Assembly: GCF_051014445.1 (NCBI RefSeq)
Contig: NC_135136.1
Span: forward strand, 43,926,417-43,990,416
Direction: 5' to 3'
Length of the DNA: 64,000 nucleotides
Source: Colletes latitarsis
Taxonomy: Eukaryota > Arthropoda > Insecta > Hymenoptera > Colletidae
The position numbers and the translations under genes were made by a program. This document shows, in pieces, positions 1 to 11,800 of this stretch (positions within the stretch are counted from its first letter, which is position 1; every line of letters begins with the position of its first letter). The notes under the pieces are model-generated. The model worked only from the letters and a program-made list of their open reading frames with translations, had not been told where the DNA came from and searched no databases.

Positions 1-313
1 GGGAACACGGTTTCTAAATCTATTGGATCGTTTGTAAAAGAGAATAGGCCAGTTCGATGGTTCTCGATCGGCTCGCGGTTCCGATATCATCGCCAAAATT
101 GTGTCGCTGCCTTGGCAGGCTTCTCGACGTTTGAATCGAGATCTCGACTGTACGAACCAACGTGACGCGACGCGACGCGACGCGAGTTTGACGATTCCGT
201 GGAAATTCGAATTACTCGTTGTTGTTTCTTTCCGACCAAGTATACCAAGTCGCGTTTCCTCCAGTTTACGGGGAATAATAATCGTAATATTTGTTTTCGT
301 TCCCGACGTTTAG
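1..313 (+). other. 5' flank / leader of the ankyrin-SOCS gene
   Basis: Non-coding stretch before the first gene. An in-frame TAG (311-313) abuts the ATG at 314, so the reading frame cannot extend upstream without splicing. It contains a short GACGC repeat run around 161-185. No clear TATA box was seen. The promoter and any untranslated first exon presumably lie here or left of the window. Confidence 0.4.
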
Positions 314-2011
314 ATGCCATCCGAATGCACTGCCAGCCCGTTGCAACGGGAACTAGCCGACTCTATAATACGTTTGCAACCGCTCGACGAGATTCGTATC
401 CTGCTGGCATGCGGGGCAAAGGCGAACGAGCCCGTCACTCAGGGTCTGAGGCCGTTGCATTACGCGGTGTGGCAGAGATACACGGAGGCGGCCCAGCTGT
501 TGTTGGTGCGCGGCGCGGACATAAACGCAACCGACGAGTGCGGGTACTCGGCGTTGCATCTTGCCGCCGAGCACGGTTACTTGGATTTGGTAAAGCTGTT
601 GCTCGAGCACGGTGCCAGAGTCGACCATCGACAAGAAACCGGCGAGCTTTTCCCCAGGTACGATCACGATCCGAACATTCCATCTCCCTTTTATTATTTC
701 ATGCGACCGGACAGCAAATCTTGTATCGTTCGATTGGCAACCTCCTATACGTAATCCTAGTGTCGAGGATCTGTCCGGGCTGCTATAAATTCCTACAGCG
801 TAGAGAACAAGAATCAGATCGATCGATATGCTTAGGACGACGTTGTGTGACGAACCGCTGCGACTCGCTCTGAGAAACCGGCACGTCGACGTAGCTAGAA
901 TATTGCTGGAAGCTGGCGCGAATCCGAATAAAAGGTACTTTTTCGGATCGGAGATAAATTTGGTTTCGCCGTTGGACCTGCAGTGTATGGAACTCTTGTT
1001 GGCGTTTGGAGCTCAACCAAACACGAGAGATCGCGCGGGACTCACGCCGTTGATGAAAGCCGCGAGACTACCTCAGGTAAATAAAAATATTTTACAAATA
1101 CTATTTACGGTATGTGTATACATATAGTTAATAGCCATATACACGTCCGTTAGGGTATTTCTTCCGTGTTGCTGTTACTGAGCTACGGTGCGGATGTTAA
1201 TTCGATGGCAGATGCGAGACACGACTATCGGACGGTTCTACATTACGCGATCCTCGGCGGAGATCCGACGGTGATCGAGCTGCTTCTGAAGCAAGGCGCT
1301 CGCCTCGACCTCGGACCCGAGTATCAAAAACCCACCGCTCTTGATCTCGCTATTTTGAAGGGAGACCCTTCGATCGTCCAAATGCTCTTGATGTCGGGTA
1401 AGTTGATTCATCGTCGATTCATCGCGAACGTTGCTCGATCGACTATTTCGAATTTAGGAGCCGACGTGAACGCGACCTCGCCGATCATCGGTTCGCCGCT
1501 TCACGTCGCTTGCGCGGACAACATTCCAAACAGACTCAAGATCCTCTCGATGCTGCTGGAACGAGGCGCGGACCCCAACTTGGTGATACGTAGCGACGAA
1601 GGACCCGCGTTGCGCCCGGTGCTCGCCGAGTATGTAGCTTCGAACGAGAACCCGTCGGTACAAGTGGTGGCTCTGTTGCTCAAATACGGCGCGCGAGTTG
1701 TCATCAAGACGCAGTTCCGCGATCCGCACGGTATACTAAACTCTCTGCAAAACACCGCGGACAAGCCAAGGCTGCTCAAGGCGTTGCTAGAAGCAGCCGA
1801 AAGTTTCGACCCTTGTATGATACGAAGATCGAGCAGTCTAACGGACGCACAGAAAGCGATGGTCATGGAAGCGGCGAGAACCCCGTTGCCCTTGACTCAT
1901 CAAGCCAGATTAATAGTCCGGAAGTTATGCGGCACCAAGTTACCAAAAATTGTTCGTAACCTTCAATTACCTCAGTCGCTGCATCGTTATCTTCTCTACG
2001 ATTTTCATTAA
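314..2011 (+). CDS. Ankyrin repeat and SOCS-box protein (ASB-like)
   Basis: Four exons: 314-657, 836-1076, 1154-1397 and 1458-2011. They join in phase at GT/AG sites to give 1383 nt, a 460-aa protein. Most of it is ankyrin repeats: the pattern G-ADINATDECGYSALHLAAEHG, and LLLSYGADVNSMAD after the third splice, recurs from about residue 45 to 370. The last ~42 residues (PLTHQARLIVRKL, then LPQSLHRYLLYDF) resemble a SOCS box, which in ASB proteins recruits Elongin B/C and Cullin5; the ankyrins choose the substrate. That role is family knowledge, and the target is unknown. The ATG is preceded directly by an in-frame stop. All introns are short (60-178 nt), as usual for a compact insect gene. An ankyrin protein with a chance C-terminal match is the alternative. 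Orthology to a numbered ASB is not claimed. Confidence 0.85.
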
Positions 2012-3125
2012 CGAACATTTTCAACGAAACAGGGGGGACGCGCGATATTACGTGTCCGTTCGATCCGTAACCACCGTCGCGTTATTCTCTCTTTTCTACC
2101 TTTACTTACAACTATCTCTACGGGTCAACCGACCATTTCGCTTTTCACAACAGACAAAAATTGGACCAACTTTTATACCTTGGCGCATACCAACGGTACG
2201 AAATTACAATCGCTGGTATGCTGGTTCGCGAGAGTGACGTCGATTCATTCTCAACTATCTCGTCTCACCCTACCTATCCTCGAAATAGCAGCCTCGATAC
2301 GGTGACCCGCGTCAAACCATTGCCAATCATTGTAAATACTTTGCAAGCACGTACGTCGGTAAGGTTTCTTGCCCATGCCAATTTCGAAACAACATTTTAT
2401 TCGACCTAAACAATGTTCGATTAGGAGGTTCCTTCGAATGCTTTATACAGATTTATCGTATCTCTAAACCCCCCGTACCCAACTACTACTATTTCTTAAA
2501 TACGTGTCGTTGCATTTTACGAATAAATTTCAATACGTGCAACCAATACTTTGTATATTTTCTTTCGTATCGGTTACGGTACCGATATTTCCTACATACA
2601 TACATACATATGTTCTCTATTCTTCAGCATGAAATTTACCTAATATATTTCTCTATAGATGCAATTTAAATGAAATATACAAAATATTCTATATTGTATA
2701 TTCTGATAATTAAATGGTTTAATTACCAAATCATTTATTCACGTCACCTGTTTTTACCCCTGTTGCATCTATATACTATGCGTGAACCATAGATCGGTCG
2801 CGAGTAATTCTATCGGTCGCGAGTACTTGAATAATCATGTAAATTTTCATCAACGTGTATTACCGCAGTATTACCAATAGTGTTTAACGAGCTTTTGCTC
2901 GTGAAAACAAGGCGAAATAGAAACCGGCTGCGACAACTTTATTTTCTCTAAACCCCCCTTATTCAACTACGGCCATCGTTCGTCTCCTAAAACACGAGCT
3001 CTGAATACAATTTCAATTTTATCTGATAAAATATTACGCATAATAGATAGAGTAGAATAACTTTTTTAATAAAAAATTTCGCGTCAAACGTTTTTCGAAA
3101 TAATCGTGAAACGCAGAGTACGTTC
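2012..3125 (+). other. 3' UTR and intergenic spacer
   Basis: A/T-rich non-coding DNA after the ankyrin-SOCS stop. A canonical AATAAA lies at 2522-2527, about 510 nt past the stop, and probably marks the end of the transcript. A short ACAT microsatellite is near 2593-2610, and a duplicated ATCGGTCGCGAGTA motif is near 2790-2825. No further gene was seen. Confidence 0.5.
2522..2527 (+). terminator. Poly(A) signal of the ankyrin-SOCS gene
   Basis: Exact AATAAA hexamer about 510 nt downstream of the stop codon, on the coding strand. No earlier hexamer was noticed, so this is the best candidate cleavage signal. Confidence 0.45.
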
Positions 3126-3929
3126 GAGTAGACCTTTCACCGTGGCCCAATCTGACTGCCATACCGACCTGAAAATTCCGAGGTGATCCTTCTCATGGAT
3201 GGCGGTCAGTTGAGAAACTCACTGAATTAGTGTGATAGGCAAACAGTAAATGCATATGAGTTGACAAGTAGGAATTATCCGCGATTCTTTGATTAGTTAA
3301 ACTAATAGTAGTTTGCTTTTTTAGACATTAAAATCGTCCAATCCGTTCAGAAGTTATGACGTTTTCAAGATTCGCATCAACATTCGGACAGACATTTCCG
3401 GCCAGAAATTAGATTTTCGGTAAGGAATTTTTTTCTTGAAAGCGCGTAGGATTTCGGGGGTATGTCTATTGACCAAAAACGATTGTAATGGACCCCCGTA
3501 ACTAAAAATAATTTTTTTACAACGATTTGAAACTTTTCATTTTCGACGAAAAATTTAGGCACCTACCCCCTGTCGATTTTTCTTAAAAATTACTTTTTCA
3601 TTTTTAGTCATTTCGTTTGACGTCCTACAGAAAAGTTGTCTAATACTTTTCTCTAGGTACCCATGAGCTCTACTTTGGAAAAAAATTTCATTGAAATATA
3701 TTCACAATTGTAGGAGTTGTGGTCGTTTGAAAATTGCACCGCACTGAAAATTCTGATCTAGTAGGCAGCCATCGGTAGATGGCTGTCAGCCCGTTAATAC
3801 TAATTCAGTGAATAGTTTCTCGGCTGACCGCCATCCATGAGAAGAGGACGCTAAAATCACCTCGGAATTTTCAGGTCGGTATGACAGTCAGATTGGGCTA
3901 GGAAGTTCCATATGGTGTTACGTCTACTC
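3126..3929. mobile_element. Non-autonomous DNA element with ~105-bp inverted termini
   Basis: The left arm (about 3126-3236) and right arm (about 3800-3929) are imperfect inverted copies. Both carry CCCAATCTGACTG, then ATACCGACCTGAAAATTCC, GAGGTGAT and CTCATGGATGGCGGTCAG on opposite strands; the outermost shared bases are GAGTAGAC. There is no transposase frame inside, so it looks like a MITE or a deleted DNA transposon. An internal block (about 3424-3545) closely resembles the centre of the element at 44952-45322. The target-site duplication could not be defined. Confidence 0.7.
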
Positions 3930-4391
3930 TTCTAGCTCGTTTATGTTTGTACCGTGTCTGCCTGCAGGGTGGTTGGTTCGGTAGGGTAAGCCGCATTTTC
4001 TATCGACGAGGGCAAAGGCGAGACTCTAAACGCAAAAGGACGCGAGTGGCGTGATTAGTGAGTGTCCGTCAGCGGCACTGCACCATCTTTGAAATAAGTA
4101 AGGTTAGTTTTTGGATAGGTGTAGAATCGATAAGAAGGAGGAATAACAGTTGATTGGTAGTGAAACTAGAAACGGTCGTCCGTCGATGACGCAACGGTAG
4201 GGAAAAGCGGTAAGCAATGTGTTTGTTGAATCGTTAGCTGTTGGCTATATACTAATAATAGGAATAATAATAATAATAATAATAATAACGATAAAAAGAG
4301 GAAGAAGAAGAAGAAGAAGAAGAAGAAGAAGCAGCGGCGTAGAAATAGCGTTGTGGTCGTAATTGGGTGTAACAACCTCTGATCGTTCACG
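3930..4391 (+). promoter_or_regulatory. NDUFS2 upstream region with trinucleotide repeats
   Basis: Presumed promoter and 5' UTR of the complex I gene. It contains a run of AAT/ATA triplets followed by GAA/AGA triplets at 4249-4332, directly upstream of the ATG at 4392. No TATA box was recognised, as is common for housekeeping genes. The transcription start cannot be placed from sequence alone. Confidence 0.35.
4249..4332. repeat. Compound (AAT)n-(GAA)n microsatellite
   Basis: Visible triplet runs: about nine AAT-type units, then about ten GAA-type units. They lie 60-140 nt before the NDUFS2 start codon, so they may fall in its 5' UTR. Confidence 0.85.
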
Positions 4392-6120
4392 ATGGCCGCC
4401 AGACTATTGACGTCTGTATTACGATCCGGTAGAGGATTCGTTGGACTATGGAACGAGAAAGGACTTGTCGGTGCTGGCAGGACCGGAACTCCGCTAAGCG
4501 TCGGAAGGTGATGTTAACGTAACGAGTTTCGGAGCTATCAAATGTAATTGCGCGATGTAGATACTCGATTATATAATCGTGTCCTAACCTAGAAAAGACG
4601 GTATCTCGAAGTAAATGGTACGAACGTTACAGTCAGCAGCGCAATGGACACCAATGGTTGCCCGATGACGAGTACGTGATGGACCTGTTAAAGAGTGTAA
4701 AAGTAATGCACGGCGGTAAATTACCGGCCTGGGAATTACCAGATAAAACCGAAACTCTGCCGGACGATGTGACACTCATTAAAAACATAACTATTAATTT
4801 TGGGCCGCAACATCCTGCTGCGCACGGAGTGTTACGACTGATCCTCGAGTTGAGCGGAGAAAAGGTGGTTCGTGCCGATCCGCATATAGGTCTTTTGCAC
4901 CGTGGTACCGAAAAGTTGATAGAGTACAAGACGTATATGCAAGCATTGCCTTATTTCGATCGTTTGGACTACGTTTCCATGATGTGCAACGAGCAATGCT
5001 TTTCCATGGCTATCGAGAAGTTGCTAAACATCGAGGTACCTCTGCGTGCAAAATATATCAGGAGTAAGTAAAGTACAAGTTGTTTCTTGTCGGTCTAGTA
5101 CGATATTGGTTTTGGGATACGTTTAGTGGTCGGGGTGGCTATTTAAATTTTTAGCTCTGTTTGCTGAAATTACAAGAATCTTGAATCATATAATGGGAAT
5201 CGGAACGCACGCACTGGACATTGGCGCTCTGACGCCATTCTTCTGGCTGTTCGAGGAACGGGAGAAATTAATGGAATTCTACGAACGGGTAAGCGGCGCG
5301 CGAATGCACGCCGCTTACATACGTCCTGGTGGTGTTTCTTTGGACATACCATTGGGTTTGTTGGACGATATATACGAATGGGCCTCAAAGTACGCCGAAC
5401 GGCTAGACGAAATCGAGGATTTGTTGACATCGAACAGAGTATGGATCGGCCGTACGCGAAACATTGGTGTGGTAACGGTCGAAGATGCGTTGAATTGGGG
5501 TTTCAGCGGCGTGATGTTGAGAGGTTCGGGATTGAAATGGGATTTGAGAAAAGTGGCGCCTTACGACGCGTACGATCTCGTCGAGTTTGACGTTCCGATT
5601 GGTAAAAACGGGGATTGCTACGATAGGTAAGGATCGTTATCGAACACCGGAGGCGTATCTGTTTAGTTTGCGGTGCTCGTGTGTTGTTAACCGGTTGCGG
5701 TTTATTTATTTTAGATATCTTTGTCGCATAGAAGAAATGCGACAGTCTTTGCGAATAATTTATCAGTGTCTGAATCAGATGCCTCCGGGTGAAGTAAGGA
5801 TCGACGATGCGAAGATAGTACCCCCAAGACGGGAAGAAATGAAGAACAGTATGGAGGCACTGATTCATCATTTCAAATTATATACGCAAGGGTTTCAAGT
5901 TCCGCCAGGTGCGACGTATACAGCGATCGAAGCACCAAAGGGTGAATTTGGAGTCTATCTGGTTAGCGATGGTAGCAGTAAGCCTTACAGGTGTAAAATC
6001 AAAGCTCCGGGTTTTGCTCATTTATCCGCGTTGCGTTACATGGGTCCCGGTTGCTTTCTCGCCGACGTGGTAGCTATTATCGGTACCCTGGACGTAGTGT
6101 TTGGTGAAATCGATAGATGA
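4392..6120 (+). CDS. NDUFS2: NADH dehydrogenase iron-sulfur protein 2 (complex I 49-kDa subunit)
   Basis: Exons 4392-~4507, 4593-5063, 5155-5626 and 5715-6120. Exons 2-4 join in phase and carry family signatures: NFGPQHPAAHGVLRL, LLHRGTEKLIEYKTY, FDRLDYVSMMCNEQC, SGARMHAAYIRPGG, YTAIEAPKGEFGVYL and the C-terminal end VFGEIDR. The protein is a core matrix-arm subunit that helps form the ubiquinone site; the His of HPAAHG and the Tyr of DRLDY are the conserved quinone-pocket residues known from this family. Exon 1 encodes a presequence-like stretch (MAARLLTSVLRSGRGFVG). Its best donor (GAAG|GTGATG, 4508) leaves the wrong phase for exon 2. Donors at 4429 (GTAGAG) or 4471 (GTGCTG) would restore the frame, or a 1-nt error may exist. 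Everything from exon 2 onward is secure. Confidence 0.93.
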
Positions 6121-6217
6121 ATAAATATCGACGAGACAGTACTATATCGACGAGTTTCTCCTTGTAGTAATTCGTTTTTGTAGAGAGCAGTTTGAATGCG
6201 TCGACGATAAAAATCGA

Positions 6218-6223
6218 AATAAA
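6218..6223 (+). terminator. Poly(A) signal of NDUFS2
   Basis: AATAAA about 100 nt past the NDUFS2 stop. Another hexamer overlaps the stop region (6120-6125), but the downstream one is the more usual distance for a short 3' UTR. Confidence 0.5.
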
Positions 6224-6443
6224 ATGTATTTCTTTTCTTGCGTGAAATGTATTAATTTCAAACTCACTGGGAATCGTTAACGAGCAGTCGAGTAATCGAT
6301 TGTTTTAGGTTGCGCGGTATTTTTTAGAAACCGATTCCATCGATCGTGGTATTTTCTTGGGAAAAGGTTAGTTACTCGAACGTCAGAGCGTTGGATCGAT
6401 CCTTGGGGACTAGGGATTACTTTGAATTTGTTTAAACGGCTGG

Positions 6444-6492
6444 TTACCCGTTACCCATTACCCATTACCCATTACCCATTACCCATTACCCG
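6444..6492. repeat. Seven-bp TTACCCA/TTACCCG tandem array
   Basis: About seven copies of a TTACCCA-type unit with a few TTACCCG variants at both ends. The unit is telomere-like in flavour (reverse complement TGGGTAA) but differs from the 11-bp telomere unit of this chromosome. Confidence 0.85.
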
Positions 6493-7940
6493 TAGTTAAT
6501 CGGTAAGCGGGCGGTAAAAATGATGTCGTCGGGCGACAGGTATTTTACCAGCGTATCAGTAGCCACCAAAGGTTCGTAACGATAATGATGCCATTCTCGG
6601 AGTCAACGGGATTAAACGGCGGTCCTTGCGTAATATTTGTACAATCACGAGTATTACGTCTAATGTGATATTACCGCGATCGAGTCTAGACTGGTAAAAT
6701 TGTCTGTAAATGTGTTTTCGTGTCGCGAAATTACAGGGATTAGGTTCCAATTAAGAGGTCAAGGCTCTCGTCGTTATCCGTAATCCTGTCGTGTCTCGAG
6801 CAAGGGCAGTGCATTCGTTACACAATTACACGACGGCAATTGCGTGCTTGTTTGTGCCAACGAACGCGTCGTTTGGTGAATTCGTTGGTGCAACAGTTTG
6901 GCGCGTTTCTTCGTGCCCCTTCCCCCCTGACTGGCGTAGATTATCGTTTCGATTCGAATCGGAGGTAAAGTAATTCGGAAAGGTGTATCATCTGTGGTTG
7001 TAATTTCAGGGGCTTTCCTCCTGCAATAATACACAGTGACGACGAGAATCGGATAAAGAATTTGAAATTGATTTTTTTTTCCTTTTCGTCACACGCACGC
7101 TGAGTTTCGTCTAATTTATCAAGTGTTTGTTGTAAAGCATAATAAAATTTAATATACATATAAAAGCTTTGTTTAAAGGATGTTTTCGTAAAAGAAATAT
7201 TTGATGAATTATTAGGTATCGTCACGCACGTATATATGTATTATTTAATAGTAAAGGTTTGTTGGCGTTTAAATGAATTTCCGACTGGGTGGTTAAAAAA
7301 AGCGAGGCGAAGACGACGGATCGAAAGAACGTGGTCAGTGGCAGAATAAATATTTGAAATGTAAAATAAGAAAAAGTAGGAAGGGAATGGCGCGGTGGCG
7401 GCAGGGTAGTATATCAGCATCGAGAGATTCGAGGATAATGTTAGGAAAAGGTGAAACAGAGGTAATGGGAGGGTCAGGAGAAGGAGACGATGGACTGTGT
7501 GGGAAAGCAGAGGGAGGGGGCAGAGTGGTGAGGATGAAGGTGGGTAGGGATAGGAGGCGAAATAAAAGGAGAATAGGAAATGGCAATAACGGTAGCAGAG
7601 TAGGGAGAAGCCGGGGTACGGAAAGGAAAGAGAAACGGTGTAGCTAGATACATAGTTGTCGCGGCGTGGTCGCGGTGGTTAGGCGGTGGCAAAGTGTACG
7701 TGGTGCGAAGGTGGGAGGAAGGAGGCGAAGGTTATAAGAGGAAGAATAGAAGGAACCGGTGGAACGGATAACCGATGAAACGTTCGGAGCGTACAAGTTG
7801 GAAGTAACGCGGCGAGTGGGGGTAATAATAAATCGTTCACCTGAACTGCAGTGGTACGGGAACGGAGTAGCGTTCGTTTGGTCATCGTCGCGCAGTGTTT
7901 TAGCTAACGTCGTCGCGATCGTTTCTCTTTGTTCTGCTCC

Positions 7941-8070
7941 GTTTCGTTTCGTTTCGTTTCGTCTCGTTTCGTCTCGTTTCGTCTCGTTTCGTCTCGTTTC
8001 GTTTCGTTTCGTTACGTTTCTTTTGGTTTCATTTCTTTCCCTTCCTTTCCTTTCCTTTCCTTTCCGTTGC
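7941..8070. repeat. Pentanucleotide (GTTTC/GTCTC)n and CCTTT tract
   Basis: Tandem GTTTC units alternating with GTCTC up to about 8026, followed by a CTTTC-type pyrimidine tract. It explains the long low-complexity open frames on both strands (alternating FRLVSSR-like peptides on + and RNETKR-like on -). Confidence 0.9.
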
Positions 8071-8815
8071 ATACGTTTCTCCGCGAGATCAGCTTTCGCT
8101 CGCGTTTCTTTTTCCTCCGGTTCGACGTTAGATGATTGGTTTTCTCTGGTCCGGCGCGGCGGATTGTTCAATCGGTTTAAAAGTTTAATCGGAAATCCAC
8201 GTAATTGGCGCGTATTTTTTATTGTTACGGATCGTTGGTGTTTTGATCGCGTGGGCGAATGCGAGCACCGAGCGGATTGTTGGCCAAGGTGGTCAGAGGA
8301 GAGTCGGTGGTGTAAAGAAGAGTCGGCTCGGCGCCTTGTGCGTCTACGCGGCTAAAAACGATTTCGATAGTTTGATCTGTGGATAAAAGTAAACCGTTTC
8401 GTTTGGCCGTGTTAGGTTTCGTGGTTGTAACGCGTATCGTGCATCGAGCGTGGTTCGTCGTCGACGTATTACCAGTGGCACACTTGTCGCTTGGAAAGGA
8501 GAATAGACTTTCTCCTTCTCGTCGTTCCTCGTACCACCGCCCCTGTCGCTTCGTTCTTCCGCGGGAATAAACGCGGTCGGGAAGTTTGAGTTGTACGGCG
8601 ATAAGGACGACGACGACGACGACGAGGACGAGGAGAAGAGCAAATACTAATCGTCGAGAAGAAAAAGCGCGATAAAGGCGAGAACGTGTAATACAAAGTA
8701 GAGAGAGAGAGGAGTTGCAGGAAACGCGTGCAGTCGTTTGGGTGAAAGAAGAGAGGGGCGCGGACCGTGTGCGAACGAATACGTGGACGCGTATACGCCG
8801 CGGTGATTGATCAAG

Positions 8816-8871
8816 ATGAGGGTACATCGTGGGATTTGCGCGAAACTGCAAGGCGGCTTCCTCAGACGATG
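8816..8871 (+). CDS. Probable exon 1 of CD36-family gene A
   Basis: Short exon too small to appear as an ORF: AAGATG start context, then MRVHRGICAKLQGGFLRR and two bases of a Trp codon. The donor GTGTGA at 8872 leaves phase 2, exactly what the acceptor at 13087/13088 needs. The join reads ...RRWYSFRLFIG, giving a short basic cytoplasmic N-terminus before the first membrane segment, as expected for CD36 proteins. The alternative donor GTGAGT (8874) has a better consensus but gives the wrong phase. A start at the internal ATG 13065 would make this exon unnecessary. Confidence 0.5.
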
Positions 8872-11800
8872 GTGTGAGTAAAATGCACGACAAAGATCAT
8901 ATACCGTACGTAGTTTGTTGGAGCGATCGGATTAACGTCGAGTCGAGTCGAGTCGAAGGGTAGATTAACGAGACGATTACCGGCGCCAGAACCGTCACAC
9001 TTGGTACGCTGTTAATTCGATTTGATGAACGTGTCATCTCGTATGCCTACTCGATGAATCACCGTCGCTACGTAACGATCAACCGACGACTCGTTGACGT
9101 TCTCGATCGCAACTCGCGATTACTTGCTACTGTCTTTATTACTTTCACTTTGAGTTTGCGATTCCCGAGCGTAAACGCACCGATTTTTTCTCTCTGTTAC
9201 GTATCTGGATATCTATCGAAGGTATTGTCCGAATCACGATGCGCGCGAAAGCTAACGCGATCGAGCGATACGAAATTAGCCGGTGCGGCGTGGCACGCTG
9301 CTGCTGCTGCTGCTGTTGCTGCTGTCTGTATCCACCGAGCAGCTAATTTTTAACGCATAAAATGCGCATCTACAATTCCCAAGTATCGAATGACGAAGCT
9401 TCTGATCGAGGAAAAATATGTGATTCGAATAGCGAGAAAAATAATTGTCGCGTGAGTGTCGCAATGACGCGACGTAGCGTTTTTAGGAGAGTTAATGTAG
9501 TGCTCGCACGTAATTGCATAGCCTCCGGATATTATTGGCGCGTCGGAAAGCGAACTTTGATACTATTACGAGAAACAGTCGAGTAAGAGGATACCTGTGA
9601 TTCCGGAATTATTATCAAGATTTTTCTCTGGTCGTTTGCGCACTGGTTGCGCAACTTTTTCGAGCAGCTGGAAAGTCGCGGGACGAGTCTCGTCGCGGTT
9701 CTTTCGATATTCGAACGCGACCACGTAAATATTCTCGGCCGAGAACACACATTTTGGATAACAGATGGATGGTTAGGTTTGGAAAAGAAACCCGGAATCT
9801 GGACGTTTAAAACCGCAGACTCGTTGGGATTGATTCGAATCGGCGATCGGCCGTAGAGGTTGTTTCGTTTGCTAGACGCAAAGTACCTTCCGAGTAAGAG
9901 CAGGAAGCGTTGCCTTATATAATAGCGAGTCGGTAATTGCTGACAAGTACGCGTAGGTAGGTATGTAGGTTCGGTATTTCCAAGTCGAATGAAACGCACG
10001 CTCCGCGGGACCATGGTTAATATTTCAACCGATGATCCTCGTACAAGACTAGAGATTTTTACTGTCGATGTAACGTAGGTAAAGATGAAAAATAAATAGG
10101 TAGAAAAGGAATCGCGTACGGCGTGGAGGATAAAAGAAAGGTAACGGAATGAAAAAGAAGGCAAGAGAAAGAGAATAGGTGGTACGTACGTGGCAACGTG
10201 GTAAACTGCCGAGGCAGGTTTTCGCTCTAACGAGGCTCGTTCCAAGCTCCACGCGCGCAACATATCGTGATACGAATTATCGAAGGAACGTTGCATTCCT
10301 CTCGAGTGAATATCATCGGGGCAACGGTGCTCGTGCGCGTTTAGTTGCTCGAGAGGATAAGTGTTTTCGGGTACGCGACCACCTGTTGCCAAATCCGTTC
10401 CCATTCTAGGAAAAAACCGAATTTCTTGCTCGTTGCCGTATTATTATTCGATCCGCCGCGAGCCGAGAAGAGTGCTGGCCAAACGGTCGATGGTATAATT
10501 TATTGGCCGTGTTACGGCGAAGGTGAACCGCTCGCTCCCTTGGAATGTGCCGTACAAAATTCCATTCTCGCCGAGATTTTACGCGTAAACGAACGGGAAC
10601 AGGAACGGGAACGGGAACGGGAACGGGAACGGGAACGGGAACGGGAACGGGAACGGAAACGCGAACCGAGTAAACAGAATTTTCTCGGGTCTATTGACGA
10701 GAGTACGAGACTATCTTGACCGGTAATTCGCGGCCATTGCGCTTTCACCTATCGGTACTCGTGTTTCGTGGACGAATTAGCTTGTGTCGTAACGACGTAA
10801 TCGGTTCGCGAAAGGGAAGCTAGTAAGATTGAAAAGTGTTTATCGGTGTCCCGAAGCAAACACATCGATGCGGTTTGTTCCTGTTGGCGCCGCGTGCCGT
10901 TGATCGGTTCTCGTCCAAGATGTTTCGCGTCGTCGACAACGATTCAACTCGGTTGCGCGATTGGAACAGCCGCAGCAGCTCTCGTTGGTCGACTGTGAGA
11001 ACGGGAACGCGACTCGAGTACAGGTTGTGTTTCTGCGCGAAACTCGCCGCGGTGATTTCTTTCGAATCGCCGGATACTGCTAGTTGGTTCCTCCGTCTCG
11101 GACCGCAATTTCTCTGTCCATCGAAATCGATTGTTACGTAAGGAGGCTAGTGACGCGCGAGTTTGGAACGCGCGACCGACCGTTTCAAGCAACCCGCTCG
11201 TGGCTGGCTGTCCGATCGGCCCTCTTTCTCCGTTCGACCACGATGCCTTGCTGCCGTTTCTCATGCCTCGCGCATCTCTCTATCCTTCACGAATTTTATC
11301 CTCGCCAATAAACTAACTATCGTCGCTCTCGGTTTTTATTCTTTTTCTTTCTCCTGTAACATAGATAAATGGTATAGTTTTTGGAAAGAGGACATTTCGT
11401 TAATAGTTTAGAACATGGAGAATTAGAATGAAAGATAAAACTGTGCTGGTAAATATCGACCGTTTCTAGAAATAGTTGGTAAATTTGGTTTTGCGCGTCA
11501 AGTATGGAAAAGACAGAGAAGGCGTTCTTTTATCCGTAAACAGCGCTTCGCTCGTTGCAATCATCTACCGTGTCCTCAACAACCGGCTACGATTACGAGA
11601 TATTCATGGGCGACCGGTTTTTTTTATTTATTCGGGTTCGCCGGTTATTATTCGACGACCGAGTGTTTCACGTTGCTGGACGACGTTCCATTTATGATTG
11701 GCGAGCACGGTTGATCGCCAGCGCCGGGTAACGGTTGCCGATACCGAGCCAGCAATAAAAATTTGTCCGATTGGCGAGCACGGTTGCGCGACGCGGGAAA

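Larger units (their letters stand above)
6121..8815. other. Intergenic region NDUFS2 to CD36 gene A
   Basis: No convincing gene. AATAAA at 6218-6223 ends NDUFS2. It holds a 7-bp TTACCCA array (6444-6492), an AG-rich stretch (7354-7640) and a GTTTC/GTCTC array with a CTTTC tract (7941-8070). The last ~500 nt before 8816 are GC- and CpG-rich and may be the leader of the CD36 gene. Open frames of up to 198 codons here are repeat-driven. Confidence 0.5.

Noticed and set aside
7644..8171. 175-codon minus-strand frame rich in RNETKR
   Set aside because: Opposite-strand translation of the same pentanucleotide array.
7759..8355. 198-codon plus-strand frame rich in FRLVSSR
   Set aside because: Its core is the GTTTC/GTCTC array; the rest lacks any domain.
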